DNA of 64,000 nucleotides, from assembly GCF_000002995.4 (NCBI RefSeq), contig NW_025062479.1, positions 21,820,721-21,884,720 on the forward strand. Reading direction: 5' to 3'. The position numbers and the translations under genes were made by a program. Source of the stretch: Brugia malayi (Eukaryota > Nematoda > Chromadorea > Rhabditida > Onchocercidae). The notes below the pieces were generated by a model. It did not search any database. It was not told the DNA's origin and was given only the letters and a program-made list of their open reading frames with translations. This document shows positions 42,316-55,193 of this stretch, piece after piece (position 1 is the first letter of the stretch; the number at the start of each line of letters is the position of its first letter).

Positions 42316-43932
42316 TACATCCGGTTTTTCCGGTTTCCTTTTTCTACTTTTAATTAATTTGAGTGATACGATGCTTTAGCAATGAATATTTTACTACTGT
42401 AACAATCTTCAATGAAGCTGAAACAAAAAATAATTAATCGATGTATAATATTTTTTTTTTCTTGTAATTTACTCCTTTTAAAATGATGTGCTATATTCAC
42501 TTGTTCAGTTGTCCAGTTGTCCAGTTCATAATGACTAGGCTTGTCCAATCCATAATGACTAAGCTTGTCTCCAGTCGATTGTAACTAGGCTGATGAAATT
42601 TCACCTGCTCTTATGAACATCTTCGAGAATCTCTTGAAATATTCAGGAGATGATGATAAATAAGCAATGTGCGCTCACTCATTGATGTTTATTGTATTGG
42701 AGCGGGTCCATTTTGATAAGATGTACCTTCATATTGCTGTTGCTGTTATTTTCATACTTACTTAAAGTATTTCAATTCAATTAATTTCTTAATTTAGTTT
42801 AATTATCAAATTCAATTATAAAAATACTAATTTATTCAGAAATTTGAGAGATTGTATTTAACAAACATAAATATATTTGCAGCAAAAAAGAGTTTTTTTT
42901 TGAAAAAAGTAACAGTTATTGCTTTATTCAATTTTAATGTAAAAATTCAATTAAACTATTTTCAATTTATTATTATTATATTATTGGTGTGAGATTTAGT
43001 TTTTATTGGAATTCATTAAATTTTTTCCGCAAATTTAATCAATTCTAAAAAGTTATTCAAATAAATATTACCCATTCTCATTTCTAAGCGAAAGAATTTT
43101 AAGTATAATTACTCATTTATCAATTTTTTTTAATTATATCGATAATATTCCTTAATGCTTTATATTTCATTTATTATGCTAATGCTAATATTATGTCACA
43201 TATTTTCCTTTCTAATTTTTCAATTTAAAAAATTTACTTTCACTGTTGTCACATCATTTATTTTTTTTTTTTTTCAAATTGTAATACATTTATCACATCT
43301 TATTATCATTTATATTTTTATGAACTTATAAGGATTAGGAATCAATTAAGTCTAAGCCAACTCGAAATTGTAAGAAAAGTTAATTTTGTTTTTTTTTTTT
43401 TAAATAACATTTAGATAACAGTAATACATAAAGCATTTAGCTAAATTCATAAAAAAAAGAAAAAATAATCTAAATTTTTGTTCTAAATTGGTCTCAATAA
43501 CACCACTAGATAACACTGATATGATAATATCAAATTATCTTTGATGATTTGTATTGTTCTCATTTTTTAACATTTGTCTACAGATATGCTCAATGTGTTG
43601 GTGAAGTGCTAATAATTATTTAGCTAACTTGTAATTTGGAAATGTTTAACTAAAATGTTTTTTTTTTTCTTTCTAATTTGAATAAATAAAATAAAATGTA
43701 AGTACTCAGTGATAAAACTTTCAAGTATCTTTTTAACAAAACAAAAAAAAAAAAAACGACAATAAAATAATGCTTAGCAATGTAACTTTGCATAAATTAT
43801 TTAATTTAATTAATAAAATTATCAAATCAATAAAATTGTTTATTCTTAACAGAAGTTTTTAACAAAATTTTAAATTTGAAATTAAAATTTAACAAATTTT
43901 TTTTTTTTTTTTTTAAATTTATACATTTGAAA
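42316..43932. other. Intergenic region between convergent ptr and K2P genes
   Basis: 3' flanks of both genes. A short direct repeat occurs at 42527-42573 (CATAATGACTAGGCTTGTCC-like, twice). No coding signal found. Confidence 0.5.
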
Positions 43933-46900
43933 TTATTTCATATTTTCATTTTCTTTATGATTCAACCAATTCTTCATTGTATAACGAAATCTTTGCTTAT
44001 CATCACTATCACCTATAAATGTAAGACAACTGAAAGTGTTAAAATAAAATTTATTTTCTTAACAGATTTTCATTTTCTAATAATTTAATCAATTTTTTCA
44101 TTCTTTTCATCTTTTTTTTTTTAAAAAAAATTTATACAGCTTAATAGAATGTTTAATGAGTGCAAATTTTTTTGTGCTATCATTAAAAAGTTTAAAAATA
44201 TGAAAAAATTTAAAAATGGTAAAAAAAAAAAAAAAATTTTTTTTCAGAACAAAAAATAATTTTATTGTTATACTTTTCATTTGTGCATTCAATATTCCCA
44301 CATCAATTTGACTTGGTATTGCTTCTAACATTTGTATTTCCTAAATAAAAAAAAAAATAAATAAATAAATAAAATCATTATTATATGTAAACAAATTCTA
44401 TTAAATATAGTATTAATTAAATTTTGTTAAAATGATGTAAATTTAACTAACTCTGTCAATTTTTTCATCCATACGCATTTCACGAGCAGATAATTTAGCA
44501 ATTGCATCATCAATGTTTGCATCAGCAGTTAAAGTACCATTTGTTGCATCATTTTCTGCATCTGAGAAATAATTTACTAATTAATTAATTAATTAATCGA
44601 TTTCATTTTAATTTTTCAATTCATGAAGAGTTAAATAATAAATGTGAAAAATGAACAAAAAAGAGAGAGAGGAAAAAAAAAAAAAAAACAGAAACAGAAA
44701 CGATCACTCTTTTTTGTACTTTCTCAAACATTTGTACAAAATAATGAAATATAACAAATAATTGTTATCAAATTAAGCAAAATTAAATTTTTTGTTAAAT
44801 TATTAAATTAAACTCAATTTAATTTGCTTAATTTACTACTTTACTACTCAGTAAATCAGTACTTAATTTAATAAATTCTTGTGTGTTCCGCAAATCTTCT
44901 CCATGAAGTGTACTTTTTATGAACTGTAAACGACGATGCAAAAAAAATCTCGAAATTTTGTGTTTAATTAATTTGAACAGTATTACTGATTCATATCGGT
45001 ACAGATGCTGCAAATAAAATAATAAAAATTGTTAATTGATAATAACTGAATCGTTAATTAAAAGGAAAAAAAAATTTTTTTGAATAATTGTTGAAATTCT
45101 TTTCAACTATTCAACAGATATTCTTTCTACTTATTTGTTAGATTTATATGGAATAATAAATCAAAAATATTCATATTTAATTACTTTGATTTTTTAATAA
45201 TTAAAAAATTTTCACATTTAAATAATAAAATTGAAGTTAAAGAAAATATTCAAAGTAATTATTATTGAAGAATTGAAAATCCGTATCTAATCTAAAATAC
45301 AATTCAAATTCTCTAAGGTCTACTCAAATTCACATTTGCGCTCTGCGTAACTTATCATAACTTATCATTTCAGGATAACAATAAGTATTATGAACTAATA
45401 AGCCATATGAATGAATCAATCTATTAAATTAAAAAATAATCTCATCAAATCTTAAAAATTTCCTTTTTTTTTTCCTTGATCAATTTATAGCAAATAACAA
45501 ACACATACTAATTAATAGTTAAATTTAAAAATTTTAATTTTAAACAACATTGTAAGCATTAAGTTGCTATTTATATATGTAATAATCAAATAAATTTCAT
45601 TGCTTTGAGATATAATTTTGATGAAAATATGAAAAAGAAATGAAATACAATCAGAAATAAACATTTATTGATGTGATTTATTGCAAATAATCTTTGTTTT
45701 TCTAATTTTCTGATACTTTTTAATAAAAAATTTAAAAAAAAAAAAAAAACAAAGCAAAATTTTACCGTAATAAAACCAAGCGCTAATGCAAATAAAGTTT
45801 CAACAATAAAGAAAAGTGGGATTAAAACAAAAAATTGAATATAAGATGATTGAGGGGTGAAATCGCCTAATCCAATTAATGTTGACGTCGTGAATGTATA
45901 ATATAATGAATCGATATAATTCCAATTTCTTGAACGCTCTGCTTCCTAAAAATTAATATACAAAATTAATTAGCAAAAAAAGAAACATTAATTTATTATG
46001 ATAAGTAAAAATTTTGTTGAAATTTAATGATAAATATAAATTTTATTCAGTTAATAAGTGGCTTTAAATAATTTAATGATATTTAAATATATTTATAAGA
46101 TATATTTAAATATAATTATTAAAAAAAAAAAATATAAAATGAATAATCACCATAACAATAATAGCAATTATTGGAGTAAGCAAGAATGCAATTAATACAA
46201 TTAATGCAAATTTTTTATATTCGATACATGGATCTTCTGTTGTTCTAAAAACAAAAAAAAAAAAAAGAGAAAAGAAATGAAATAATGAAAATTGATTATT
46301 ATTATTATTATTAATTGGAATAAAAGTTAAATTCTGGAATATAAATACTTAATTAGAATATAATTAATTACTTATTTAGAATACGTCGTTGAAAACAGTG
46401 CAGCGCACGTTGTACTGTTCGAGCAATTAATTCTCCAAGATCTGAGATAAATGCCACATTTAAGGGAATGCCAATGACAGCGTATATTACAGTTAATATA
46501 CGACCTTGTACAGTGTGTGGAAACTGAAATACTTATAATTGGAATCATTAAATTTAAAGAAATGTTAATTAATTATAATTAATTAATAATATTTAATTAA
46601 AACTGATTTATTCACACTTTGTTTTTTTTTTTTTTTTTTCTTCCCTTTCACTTCTCTAATTACTAATTTTCAATTTGTTAAGCTAATTTAATTAATAATT
46701 TTTGAGCAAAGATTGAAGAAATTTAAAAGAAAATTTTTCAACAAATTAATTTATTCATTAATTATTTTTTATTTTTTTATATGATTTAGCATATTTAAAC
46801 AAATTATTACTATGAATGATAATAAAACTTGAAAGTGTAAACATGAACAAATAGTAAAGATTAAAGAATATTAAACTTTCTAAAGAAATAACTTTTGCTT

Positions 46901-47989
46901 ATAACTAATTGTAATAACAAAGATATATGTAAAATATTATTCAAAAATAATATGAAAATTCAATTTTGACAAATAATTTATCAATTTAACAAAGAAACAA
47001 TCTTTTATTCAGATTTAATTCAAATTTACCAAATTTCCATAACCGATCGTTGTGTATACACCAAATGAGTACAGTGCTGCATTTCCAAAAGCAAATGTTT
47101 CCGTTGGTAGCAATTCGAATAATTTTTTTCGATGGCAATTTTCAATCTAAAAGTAAGAATTGAAAAAAAAAAAACTTTTTAAGATATTTTACGAAGTAGG
47201 AAACATACTCTATCTTTGCAATTAATCATATTAAAGCATATTATTATTGTTTTTTTTTTAAAAAAAAAAATTATAATCATAACAACTATGATTAGTCCCT
47301 TTAATGATATTTAAAAAATGTTTAAGTGATAAAAACTTCGATAACAGTATCCTGAATTGATTGCCAAATATTCGTAAAATTTTGCAATGTTCTATAATTT
47401 ATTGAGAAATTATCTTCTAGCGATGTTTTTAAATTTTCCATTAGTTTTTTTCTTTCAGCTACGCATACTTGAGCATTTCCTATTTCTGCTTCTTGTGATG
47501 CGACTAATTCTGATAACTGCAAATTTTCTGATTTACTTGAAACGGACTAAATTAACTAACTTCTTTACCTAAAATTAATTAATACTGTTTACATTTTAAT
47601 AATTGAATGTCAGAAATTGTCCCTATTGATAAGTTATTTGATTAGTTGATAAATAACTTACCGAAAAAGTAACACCACCAATAATGATAAAAAGTGGAAT
47701 GATGAATAAATAAAACAAGAAACATAGCCTTGATCGACTTCTCGGCGTATTCAGTTTATAATATAACCTAAAGGTAAAATTGTTAATAAATAATTTTAAT
47801 TATGAAAAATTAGAAGTATAAATGACTATGTTAATGTAACATAAAAGAAGATTGTAGGTAAGCAATGAGAAGAAGAAAGAAATATAATTAAGGTAAAAAA
47901 GCGCATTTAAATTAAAATTTAATTAAAATTTGCTTTCTTTACCTTTCAATTTCCCTAGTTTCATTCAGTTCATGTTCTTCATGCGTCAT
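43933..47989 (-). CDS. twk: Two-pore-domain potassium channel (K2P, TWK family)
   Basis: Plasma-membrane leak K+ channel subunit that dimerises to set resting potential. Eleven minus-strand exons, 431 aa: 47989-47943, 47767-47662, 47516-47337, 47146-47030, 46523-46372, 46244-46151, 45945-45766, 45007-44845, 44561-44452, 44340-44274, 44012-43933. Seen in order: short N terminus MTHEEHELNETREIER, TM1 (FYLFIIPLFIIIGGVTFS), a long helical cap with one Cys (AQVCVAERKK), first pore TTIGYGN (143-149), TM2 VIYAVIGIPLNVAF, TM3, second pore LIGLGDF (255-261), TM4 (FFIVETLFALALGFIT) and a charged C-terminal tail ending HKENENMK. Both selectivity filters are normal. Donor choice is uncertain at 44845 (GTAGTA or GTAAAG) and 47337. 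It starts 292 bp from a divergent gene. Which twk it is cannot be told by eye. Confidence 0.93.
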
Positions 47990-48281
47990 CTTTTAACTTT
48001 TCATACAGCGTTTCGTTATCAATAATTTACTTTGAAATATAAACTTGAAATAACTAAATTATAAACTTAACAGTTTTGTTTATTTTTAATTGTGCAAATT
48101 TTTTACAAATTTTTAAGTATGCAAATTGTTGTACGCAAAAAAAAAAAAAGTTCAAATATTCAAATTTTGCATAATGAAAATTCAAAACAGTATAAAAAGA
48201 AGACATTACTGTGCTTCAATTCATTGTCAAATTTAATTCACATTGGCTGGTTGCTTTTGATCAAATTCATCTGATAAGAAT
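47990..48281. promoter_or_regulatory. Short divergent (bidirectional) promoter region
   Basis: Only 292 bp separate the K2P start codon (minus, 47989) from the start of the next gene (plus, 48282). The two promoters and 5' untranslated regions must share it. It is AT-rich with a poly-A run at 48139-48150; no TATA box or known site stands out. Confidence 0.5.
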
Positions 48282-50369
48282 ATGACGGAATGCTATAGTC
48301 CAAAGATGGTGGAATTCAGCGAAGATCTTAAAACAGTAAGTTTTAATTTTAGATTACTTTTGATTAAACCTCTCTCTACTTTTGCTATCTTGATATTTTG
48401 CATGATAAGATATGATTGTTTATGCTATCGATGAAATTTAAGAATTCAATGATTTTGAAGAATTCTTGAATTAATTATAGATTAATCCATTCAGATATAA
48501 TGCAGAATCTCAAATTTGATCTAAGCAGCATTTGTCAATTGAATAATTTTTCCCAGTCAAAAAAGGAAAAAAAAATTTTTCTTTTTTTTTTTTTAAATAA
48601 ATATTTTTCAGCTTATAGAATTACCACCAATAGAATCTTGGCCAATTGATAAGTGTAAATATATGGAACATGGCAAAGTGCTAACTAAAATTAATAGTAA
48701 TAAAATTTGTTGCTTACAAAGACAGCCTATCACTGGATGGCATTTATGCTATGTTATTCGAACAAGCGATGATATTCTCATTATTTTTATAACTCCTGAA
48801 AAGGGTAATGAAGGATGCATCTGAGAATCTGATAAAATCATTATCATTTAGAGAATGATAATGATGAAATCATCACTGCTTCTTAGCATTATTATGTTCA
48901 GTAATTCAGTTATCAAAACTTTTGCTCAACTATTAGATATTTACCAAAAAGTCTTATTTTGGTAAATAGTACAAAGATTTAATTACTAATAAAGGAATAA
49001 CACATTTCAAAAACAGGTTGAAAGTTTAATTTACCAAATGAAATATATTGTTATTTCAGTTTGTGATAATAATGTTTTCTTGACTTTAAAATTAGACTTT
49101 TGCTCAGCTAATCTATTCTTTGCACTAACGATTGATTAATACATTTTTGAAAAATAAAAGTAAATAATTTTAATGATATTCGAAATGAATAGTTTTTTCT
49201 TTTTTTTTGAATTTCTTCTTTCCATAACTCTTGCAATTTGTTTCAATGATTTTCAAAGTTGCAGGCTTTGTTCTCAATTTAAGCTCTGCTATATACATGA
49301 GAATATCACGCAAGAAAACTTCCGCAAATAAAGTAGGTTTATCTAATCATTCACTGATTGGAGTAAATTTATCTAATCACTGATCAGGAAAGGATGCCAA
49401 ACACTTTCACACATTTTTGTAATTTAATTTATCAGTAATATTTCAAAAAAAACATAAAATTACATCGAAAATATTGCCAAGATATCATGCAACTTTTATA
49501 AAAAAAAAAAACATTATTCTTATAAATATTAATAATTATTAAATTGAAAGTTTTATTACTTATTGTGAATATTATTATTGCAGAGAATGGGTAAAGTTAA
49601 AGTAAAGTGGGCATTTGGGAAAGTCGAACTGAAATTTACGGAAAACCAAATTCTTATCTGGCGCCAAAGGTTCCTGTCATCATTCGGACAAATCGGTGAT
49701 GAGACCAAAACTTCTACGATCATTAACTCAAAGATACAAAGTGATAAATCTGATAAGAATGAAATAGATCATGAAGGAGGTCGTTTTCTCGCTTTGCAGA
49801 AATTGATAAATCCTCAATCATCTATTATTGATATCAATGTTTTCTTTTTTTTTCCTTCTTTCTTTATTAATTACTTGCAATTCTCATCAATGTAAACAAT
49901 TACATCAAGAATAGCTTTCTTCCGCACTTTTATCTTAAAGTTTCTCAAATTAAAAAAAGAAAAAAAAATTTTCAGAGCGGGACACGACAGATTCAGTATT
50001 GAGTTTAAATGGCAAATATCATTTGCTTTCGCATTCATCGAAATCATCCGAAAATTCCCAACGCATCGGACCAATTCTATTTCACCCAGAAATGGAAAAG
50101 ACTGCGTCAGTACTTTGAAATAAGTCAAAATTAAATTCATTTTTTGTAGAAGCATTTTTTTAAACGAAATGTCCTTCATCGATACAATACTACTGTTCTA
50201 TGCTTGCAAAAAAGAAAAAAAAAAAAACCCTTATAGAATCTCTCCTGCACTTGTCTCTCGCAAGAAGCAAATTTGTAACTGTCTACGAGGCTTAATTAAT
50301 CGCGGCAATATGAAATACTCAAGAAACAATGTTTTCAAAGTAACTCAACGAAACAAATGTCAGCAATAA
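48282..50369 (+). CDS. Unidentified protein, possible PH-like domain
   Basis: Six exons in frame, 229 aa: 48282-48335, 48612-48804, 49265-49332, 49584-49695, 49976-50105, 50237-50369. Start MTECYSPKMVEFSEDLKT. The middle (about residues 44-140) alternates short hydrophobic strands (WHLCYVIRTSDDILIIFIT, GFVLNLSSAIYMRIS, GKVKVKWAFGKVELKF) and ends in an amphipathic helix ENQILIWRQRFLSSFGQ; this order of strands then helix resembles a PH/PTB-type fold. That is inference from pattern, not a recognised signature. The tail is Ser-rich then basic (SRKKQICNCLRGLINRGN). Exon 4 has other phase-1 donors (after 49745 or 49778), which would add a polar, Asp/Lys-rich insert, so isoforms are likely. The exon 5 donor GTCAGT is weak. 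Confidence 0.55.
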
Positions 50370-51951
50370 TCAATAACAGCTTAATGGAAAATGACAATTC
50401 AAAGGTAATAATCAAAAGACTTAAACGAATTTAATATTTGAAGTTCACAATTTGTTTTCCAGCATTTTTTCAATTTCATTTATCAATCATTTTAAACTTT
50501 GCTCTACGCACATCTAATAATATATTTTATTCTGGCAATTACACAACTACCAATTCAACACTACACTAATACGTCCACTGCATTTTTGCAACATTTGATC
50601 TGCTCTATGAATTAGCAATACTCAATGCAGCTGTTATGCAGTTATAATGTTACATTCGCTACAATTTTCAATGTTCAAAGAATTAAAATCCTTATGCTCA
50701 ACGCTGAAATAAGCTTTTAAAAGAGAAAACAATACTTTGGCAGTCAATGCAACGCAAATGGATGAAAAAAGTTATAGCACTGATTAAGGATGTACAAAAT
50801 TTGACAAAATTACCAGAAAGCATTGTGTGAGGGAGCGACTGATTTTGATTCTAATATGCTCTTTTCACATCAATCAATATTCCAAATTCGGTAAAAATTG
50901 GAAAAACTTTTTTAAAAGCTTCATGATTGTCTTCTTGATAAAATGAAAATGTGTCTCCATTATTGAAGGCAGTAACTGAATAAAACCATCCGTCAAAGAC
51001 TATATTTTGCGCGATTTTACAATACAATAAAAAAGATTAATAAACCCTGAATTCTCTAATCAAATTTACGCAATAAATTTAAAAGCAAGAACGGTAAATA
51101 TTTTCTTGACAATACTTCATGCAAAACACAATAAAATATGGTATAATGCAGTATATTCTCAATCACGGCGTATTTAATGATGGACATAAGCTAATAAGCA
51201 GCTCTCAATACTAAAAATACTGTTTTGAGGAAACACATATATGGATATATATATATACAAGCATTCCTGATTTATACTTACAAATACTATTTAAAATTAT
51301 TTACGGATTTCACAACATTTCTTAATTCCAATTCACTAAAATGTATGTTCAGACAACAGCACCGATAAATGAAACACATAGTATAAAAAAATGTCTGCAA
51401 TGAAACAGTGTAATAATACAATAGTATAAATACAAACAGACATTACTGTAGGTAAATCTGCAAAAAAAACTGAGGTAGACAGGGATGGACAAAAACCACA
51501 GCTTGAGAATTTTAGAAATCAAACTCAAAACAACAGATGGGGAAATCAAAAGAAATCATTTCTGATGTTACAAAATATATGACCCTCACATGGGAAAAAA
51601 TGATGTGTTATCAAACATACGAGTTTGTTCAAAGATTTGAGTTTGAACAACCATTGCTTACGACAAAACTGACCATTATGTATAATTTACTACATTTTTG
51701 TTCTCTACCTAACTTGATTCCCTAAATAATACTTGCATTTCCCCGAGAGTAGTTCTAATCCTATCCCTGTGTTTACTTTATACACTAATTTCATTTCATA
51801 TTTGCTTCACCATATAACTTACAAGTTGCAATCTTTTTGCTTTAAAATTAAATTCATTAAAATGACTTATACTTTATTCCTGTCTAATAATAACCACTGA
51901 TATCATACCATCTTCAATAGATTATCACCTATCCCGTGTTTACTTTATATA
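50370..51951. other. Intergenic region between convergent genes
   Basis: 3' flank of the PH-like gene, then less AT-biased sequence with no exon-like features, then a dispersed repeat flanked by direct repeats just before the RNF26-like stop codon. ORFs on either strand at 51349-51725 have no splice or motif support. Confidence 0.5.
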
Positions 51952-51955
51952 CTAA
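51761..51955 (+). repeat. Dispersed repeat, copy 2, flanked by 26-bp direct repeats
   Basis: The core 51788-51922 matches the ptr intron 6 copy (37350-37463) in the same orientation. It is bracketed by CTATCCCTGTGTTTACTTTA (51761, continuing TACACTA) and CTATCCCGTGTTTACTTTAT (51929, continuing ATACTA), a near-perfect direct repeat. The right repeat includes the stop codon of the RNF26-like gene. Confidence 0.8.
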
Positions 51956-53063
51956 ATATAGACATCAACATAGGATGTAATGACGGAACGACACAATGGA
52001 CATAACGGCTCCTCATAGGTTTCTAACAATTCTTCAACGCAATTAGCACAAACACAAATGTGGTTACAAGGCTGCAGTAAAATGGATTTCTCATGGATGA
52101 AACAAATGCAACAAGTAATCCGACTTATATCGTCAGCACCACAATTCGAAGAATGTCTTCTTAATCGATTTGATCTGGAAATTGGAATCATCCCTATTAA
52201 TTTCATGCATAGATCGCATAAAAAACTCACCGGCAAAAGCAGTAAATTTAGCACATTCACAATTAATGGATACAAATAAAGAAAAGCAGTATGGGTGAGG
52301 CATCGACAATTCAGGGCAATAAATCGTATCGAAGCATTGCCAAATTGCACAATGGAGATTTGCTTAATGACAATGATAAACGCAGTACAAGTAAGGATCG
52401 AAATTAAGGAAATCACTGTTAGTATAAATGGATGGGAGATTAACAAATTTAGCAAAGCGCAAAACGGCCAAGCTATTAAACAAGTGATTTCATGAATGAG
52501 AAGATGAAAGATTGAATACAGTAAAATAAGTAAAAAAGAGCAAGAACTTGCTAACACTTCCAAGGGTGACCCAATATTATTGATTGTTTCCAGTAATCGT
52601 AAGATGACATTTGCAAAGAGTGATATAACTTCATTACATATGCTGGCATATTGATCTAACAGATCTGCGAATGGCCCTAAATTGGCCAGAAGTGTTTCCT
52701 GCAAGATAAATACAAAATGACCAATTCGTTGGGTCATAGTTAACCGTAGAGAGTTGGAAAATCGAGAGAAAGATTATTCTGAATAAATTTTCTGCAACTT
52801 CTGCATATGAGTCAGTAACCAGCTACACAACTGAAGTTCAGTGATAAAAACAGCATCACTTAAAATAAAAAGAAGTATAAACTAAATTCAACATTCAAGC
52901 GTGAACCTTTGTGACCTGAACTAGCAAATATAAAAAAAAAAAAAAAAAGAAATTGCAAAGTCGTAATTACCTTTCCAATACTAGCTCCTTGTACGGTACT
53001 GACATCACCAAAACGGGCTTCTGAGAACTCTCGCGAATCTTTCAAAGCTTCAACCCCAAACAT
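51952..53063 (-). CDS. RNF26-like multi-pass ER membrane RING E3 ubiquitin ligase
   Basis: Two minus-strand exons, 53063-52971 and 52698-51952, phase 0, 279 aa. Exon 1 encodes MFGVEALKDSREFSEARFGD and ends at GGAAAG/GTAATT. Exon 2 starts at CAG/GAAACACTT after a strong T-rich acceptor. Several hydrophobic spans follow (SFLLILLYSIFHLLIHEI, LTVISLISILTCTAFIIVI, FLYLYPLIVNVLNLLLLPVS), then a C-terminal RING: CCIC, PCNHICVCANC and CPLC, with a tail ending in YVDVYI. In RNF26 the RING is likewise at the extreme C terminus with an NVYL-type tail that contacts an E2; human RNF26 is ER-resident and regulates endosome positioning and STING. It is shorter than human RNF26 (279 versus 433). The upstream in-frame ATG at 52737 gives an alternative 261-aa start lying within the intron. 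Confidence 0.82.
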
Positions 53064-55193
53064 TATATCGAAATGGAATTCATTTCAAAGAAAAAGATCA
53101 CATCCCCAAATACAAATTATTGTCTAAAAAAGAAATTTAAAGGATGACAATCAAATCAGCAACCTGATTTGCAAACTAAGAATTTTTATTATATTTTAAT
53201 ATTAATGACCAAATCTTTCACAAGACAACTACCATTTCCAATTAGAAAGACAAATACCATATCTTAAATATCAATGCTTAATCCTGAAATGTTACCTCAC
53301 TGAATACACACCGGAAGAAATCCGTATCAACAGATCTTGCCTAGCAGTAGCAGCAACGACAACAATAACAGCAAATGTTCTGTTGTTGTAGCACAGGTGT
53401 TGGTGTGGAACGCAATGAAAACAAATCCCACACTATTCGAACAACAATAGGAGAAGTTCTATGGTGTAATCAATCAGTTAGAATGGAGGGAAGAATAAAG
53501 TGATAAGCTGGAGAACTTATGGAAGATAAATAAATTCGCATGGTTTTGAATGTATTCGTAGTGTTGTACCGATGACACTACAACATCATTCCTGTATATC
53601 ACATTGACTAGTAGTAAGCTAAACAAACACTAACCAAAGTTTATGATTCTCTTTGAATTCTTAATTGTTTGAGTTTCGTAACTCACTCACATTTCCCAAA
53701 ATTTAAACAGCATAAGCAAAAACTTCACATCAAATATTAACTTTTATGAAGCTGTCAATATCTGAAAACTAACTGAATGTATGGAGGAAATACAACTGCC
53801 AGATAATTCTATAAGAGAAGAAAAAGTGCATGCATTAAGTCGTTTTTTTTTTCTTTTTTTTTAAGAGAGCAAAAAATAAGTGTAAAAAGTGAAAGAAACA
53901 AGCTTTAAATATAAACGGAAAATTCTTTTATATATTGGAACAGAAAGTGGCAAGCATATAGCCTCCTGAATAAATTCACTACTTTTTACAAATTAAATGG
54001 GCAGCAAATTAATAACAGTAAAAAAAAAAAAAAAAAACGTCCTACTGGGACAATATTTTATGAACATGAATATTTCATTCTGCTCTTTAGAAGAAAACTT
54101 AGTGTCTCTTATGTACCAGAGCGCTTAAGAAAGTGAGGATACAAATAAGTTCATAAAACGTAAATGAGTACGACAATAGAGCAAATCCTTTAAAGCATGC
54201 TTAAATCATACTCTTTTAGCGGTCTATGAACATATATTACAACATATGAAAAATGGATATAAATAAGTTATAAAAACGCAACATTAGACCGACAAAAAGA
54301 TTTCGAAATATTCAAAAACTGACCAGGTATTCCAGTGCAGCAAAGACAAATTCATTAGGCTTGAAATTTCAATAATATTAAAAAAAAAAAAAAAAAAAAA
54401 AAAACAAGCTTCTAATGAATATACAGACAACTAAACTAACAAAAACTATCTTACAAGTATGACTTGATTTATGCAACACAGAACTCCGAAACTTTGACGG
54501 TTTCTGGAAATGAACTTCATAAAGCATGATATAGAATATTGCATACGGTATGGCCTATTTGTCTCAACTACTACCGGATTTCCCCTATTGCAGACGTCAA
54601 AGTTACGCAAATTCTGAATTATACCTGAAATTTCGAGTGAATATTGCTCCAAATAAGCAATCTAGATAACAGAACACGTAATATTGGAAATATGTACAAA
54701 AGATGAACAGAGATTGAAACAATTAAAAAAGAAAGAGAAACAAAATACTTTGTAACTACATCTGCTAATAAGTAGGACGGAACTTTGCACATCTATAGCA
54801 TTATAAAAATAGCACCTATTATATGAGAACTTTTTCTTCAAGACTAATATTTTCTTCCAAGATAATGAAGTACAAAAATTATGAGTAAATGACTGGGTGG
54901 ATTAATGCGCTCTCTTAAAACTATACAAAATGTTTAACAGTAAATCGTGATGAGAGTATATTCCTGGATATAAATTGCACTTTTAGAAGTTTCAAATAAA
55001 AATTTTATTTGGAAATGGAGGAAGATATTAGTTTTTGGGTATTTTAAAACTGCAGTAAAAATGGCAAATTTCTTAACTTTTCACAAGAATACTTTTAGGT
55101 GTTAACTGCAGAATGTAGCTAAATGATAGAAAAAAGATAAACAAAAAAAGCAGAACTTTGAAACTGTTCAACATAAACTCAGCAATGATCATA
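53064..55193. other. Intergenic region between RNF26-like and sphingomyelin synthase genes
   Basis: Promoter side of the RNF26-like gene and 3' flank of the synthase. It has CAACAA/AGCAGC-like triplets near 53340-53400, and poly-A/T runs near 53845, 54022 and 54380. A minus-strand ORF at 54446-54652 is unsupported and may be 3' untranslated sequence. Confidence 0.45.

Noticed and set aside
49871..50179. 102-codon minus-strand ORF
   Set aside because: Shadow of plus-strand exon 5 of the PH-like gene, which has proper splice sites and phase.
54446..54652. 68-codon minus-strand ORF with varied residues
   Set aside because: Starts at TTG, is not linked by splice sites to the synthase exons, and could be 3' untranslated sequence.
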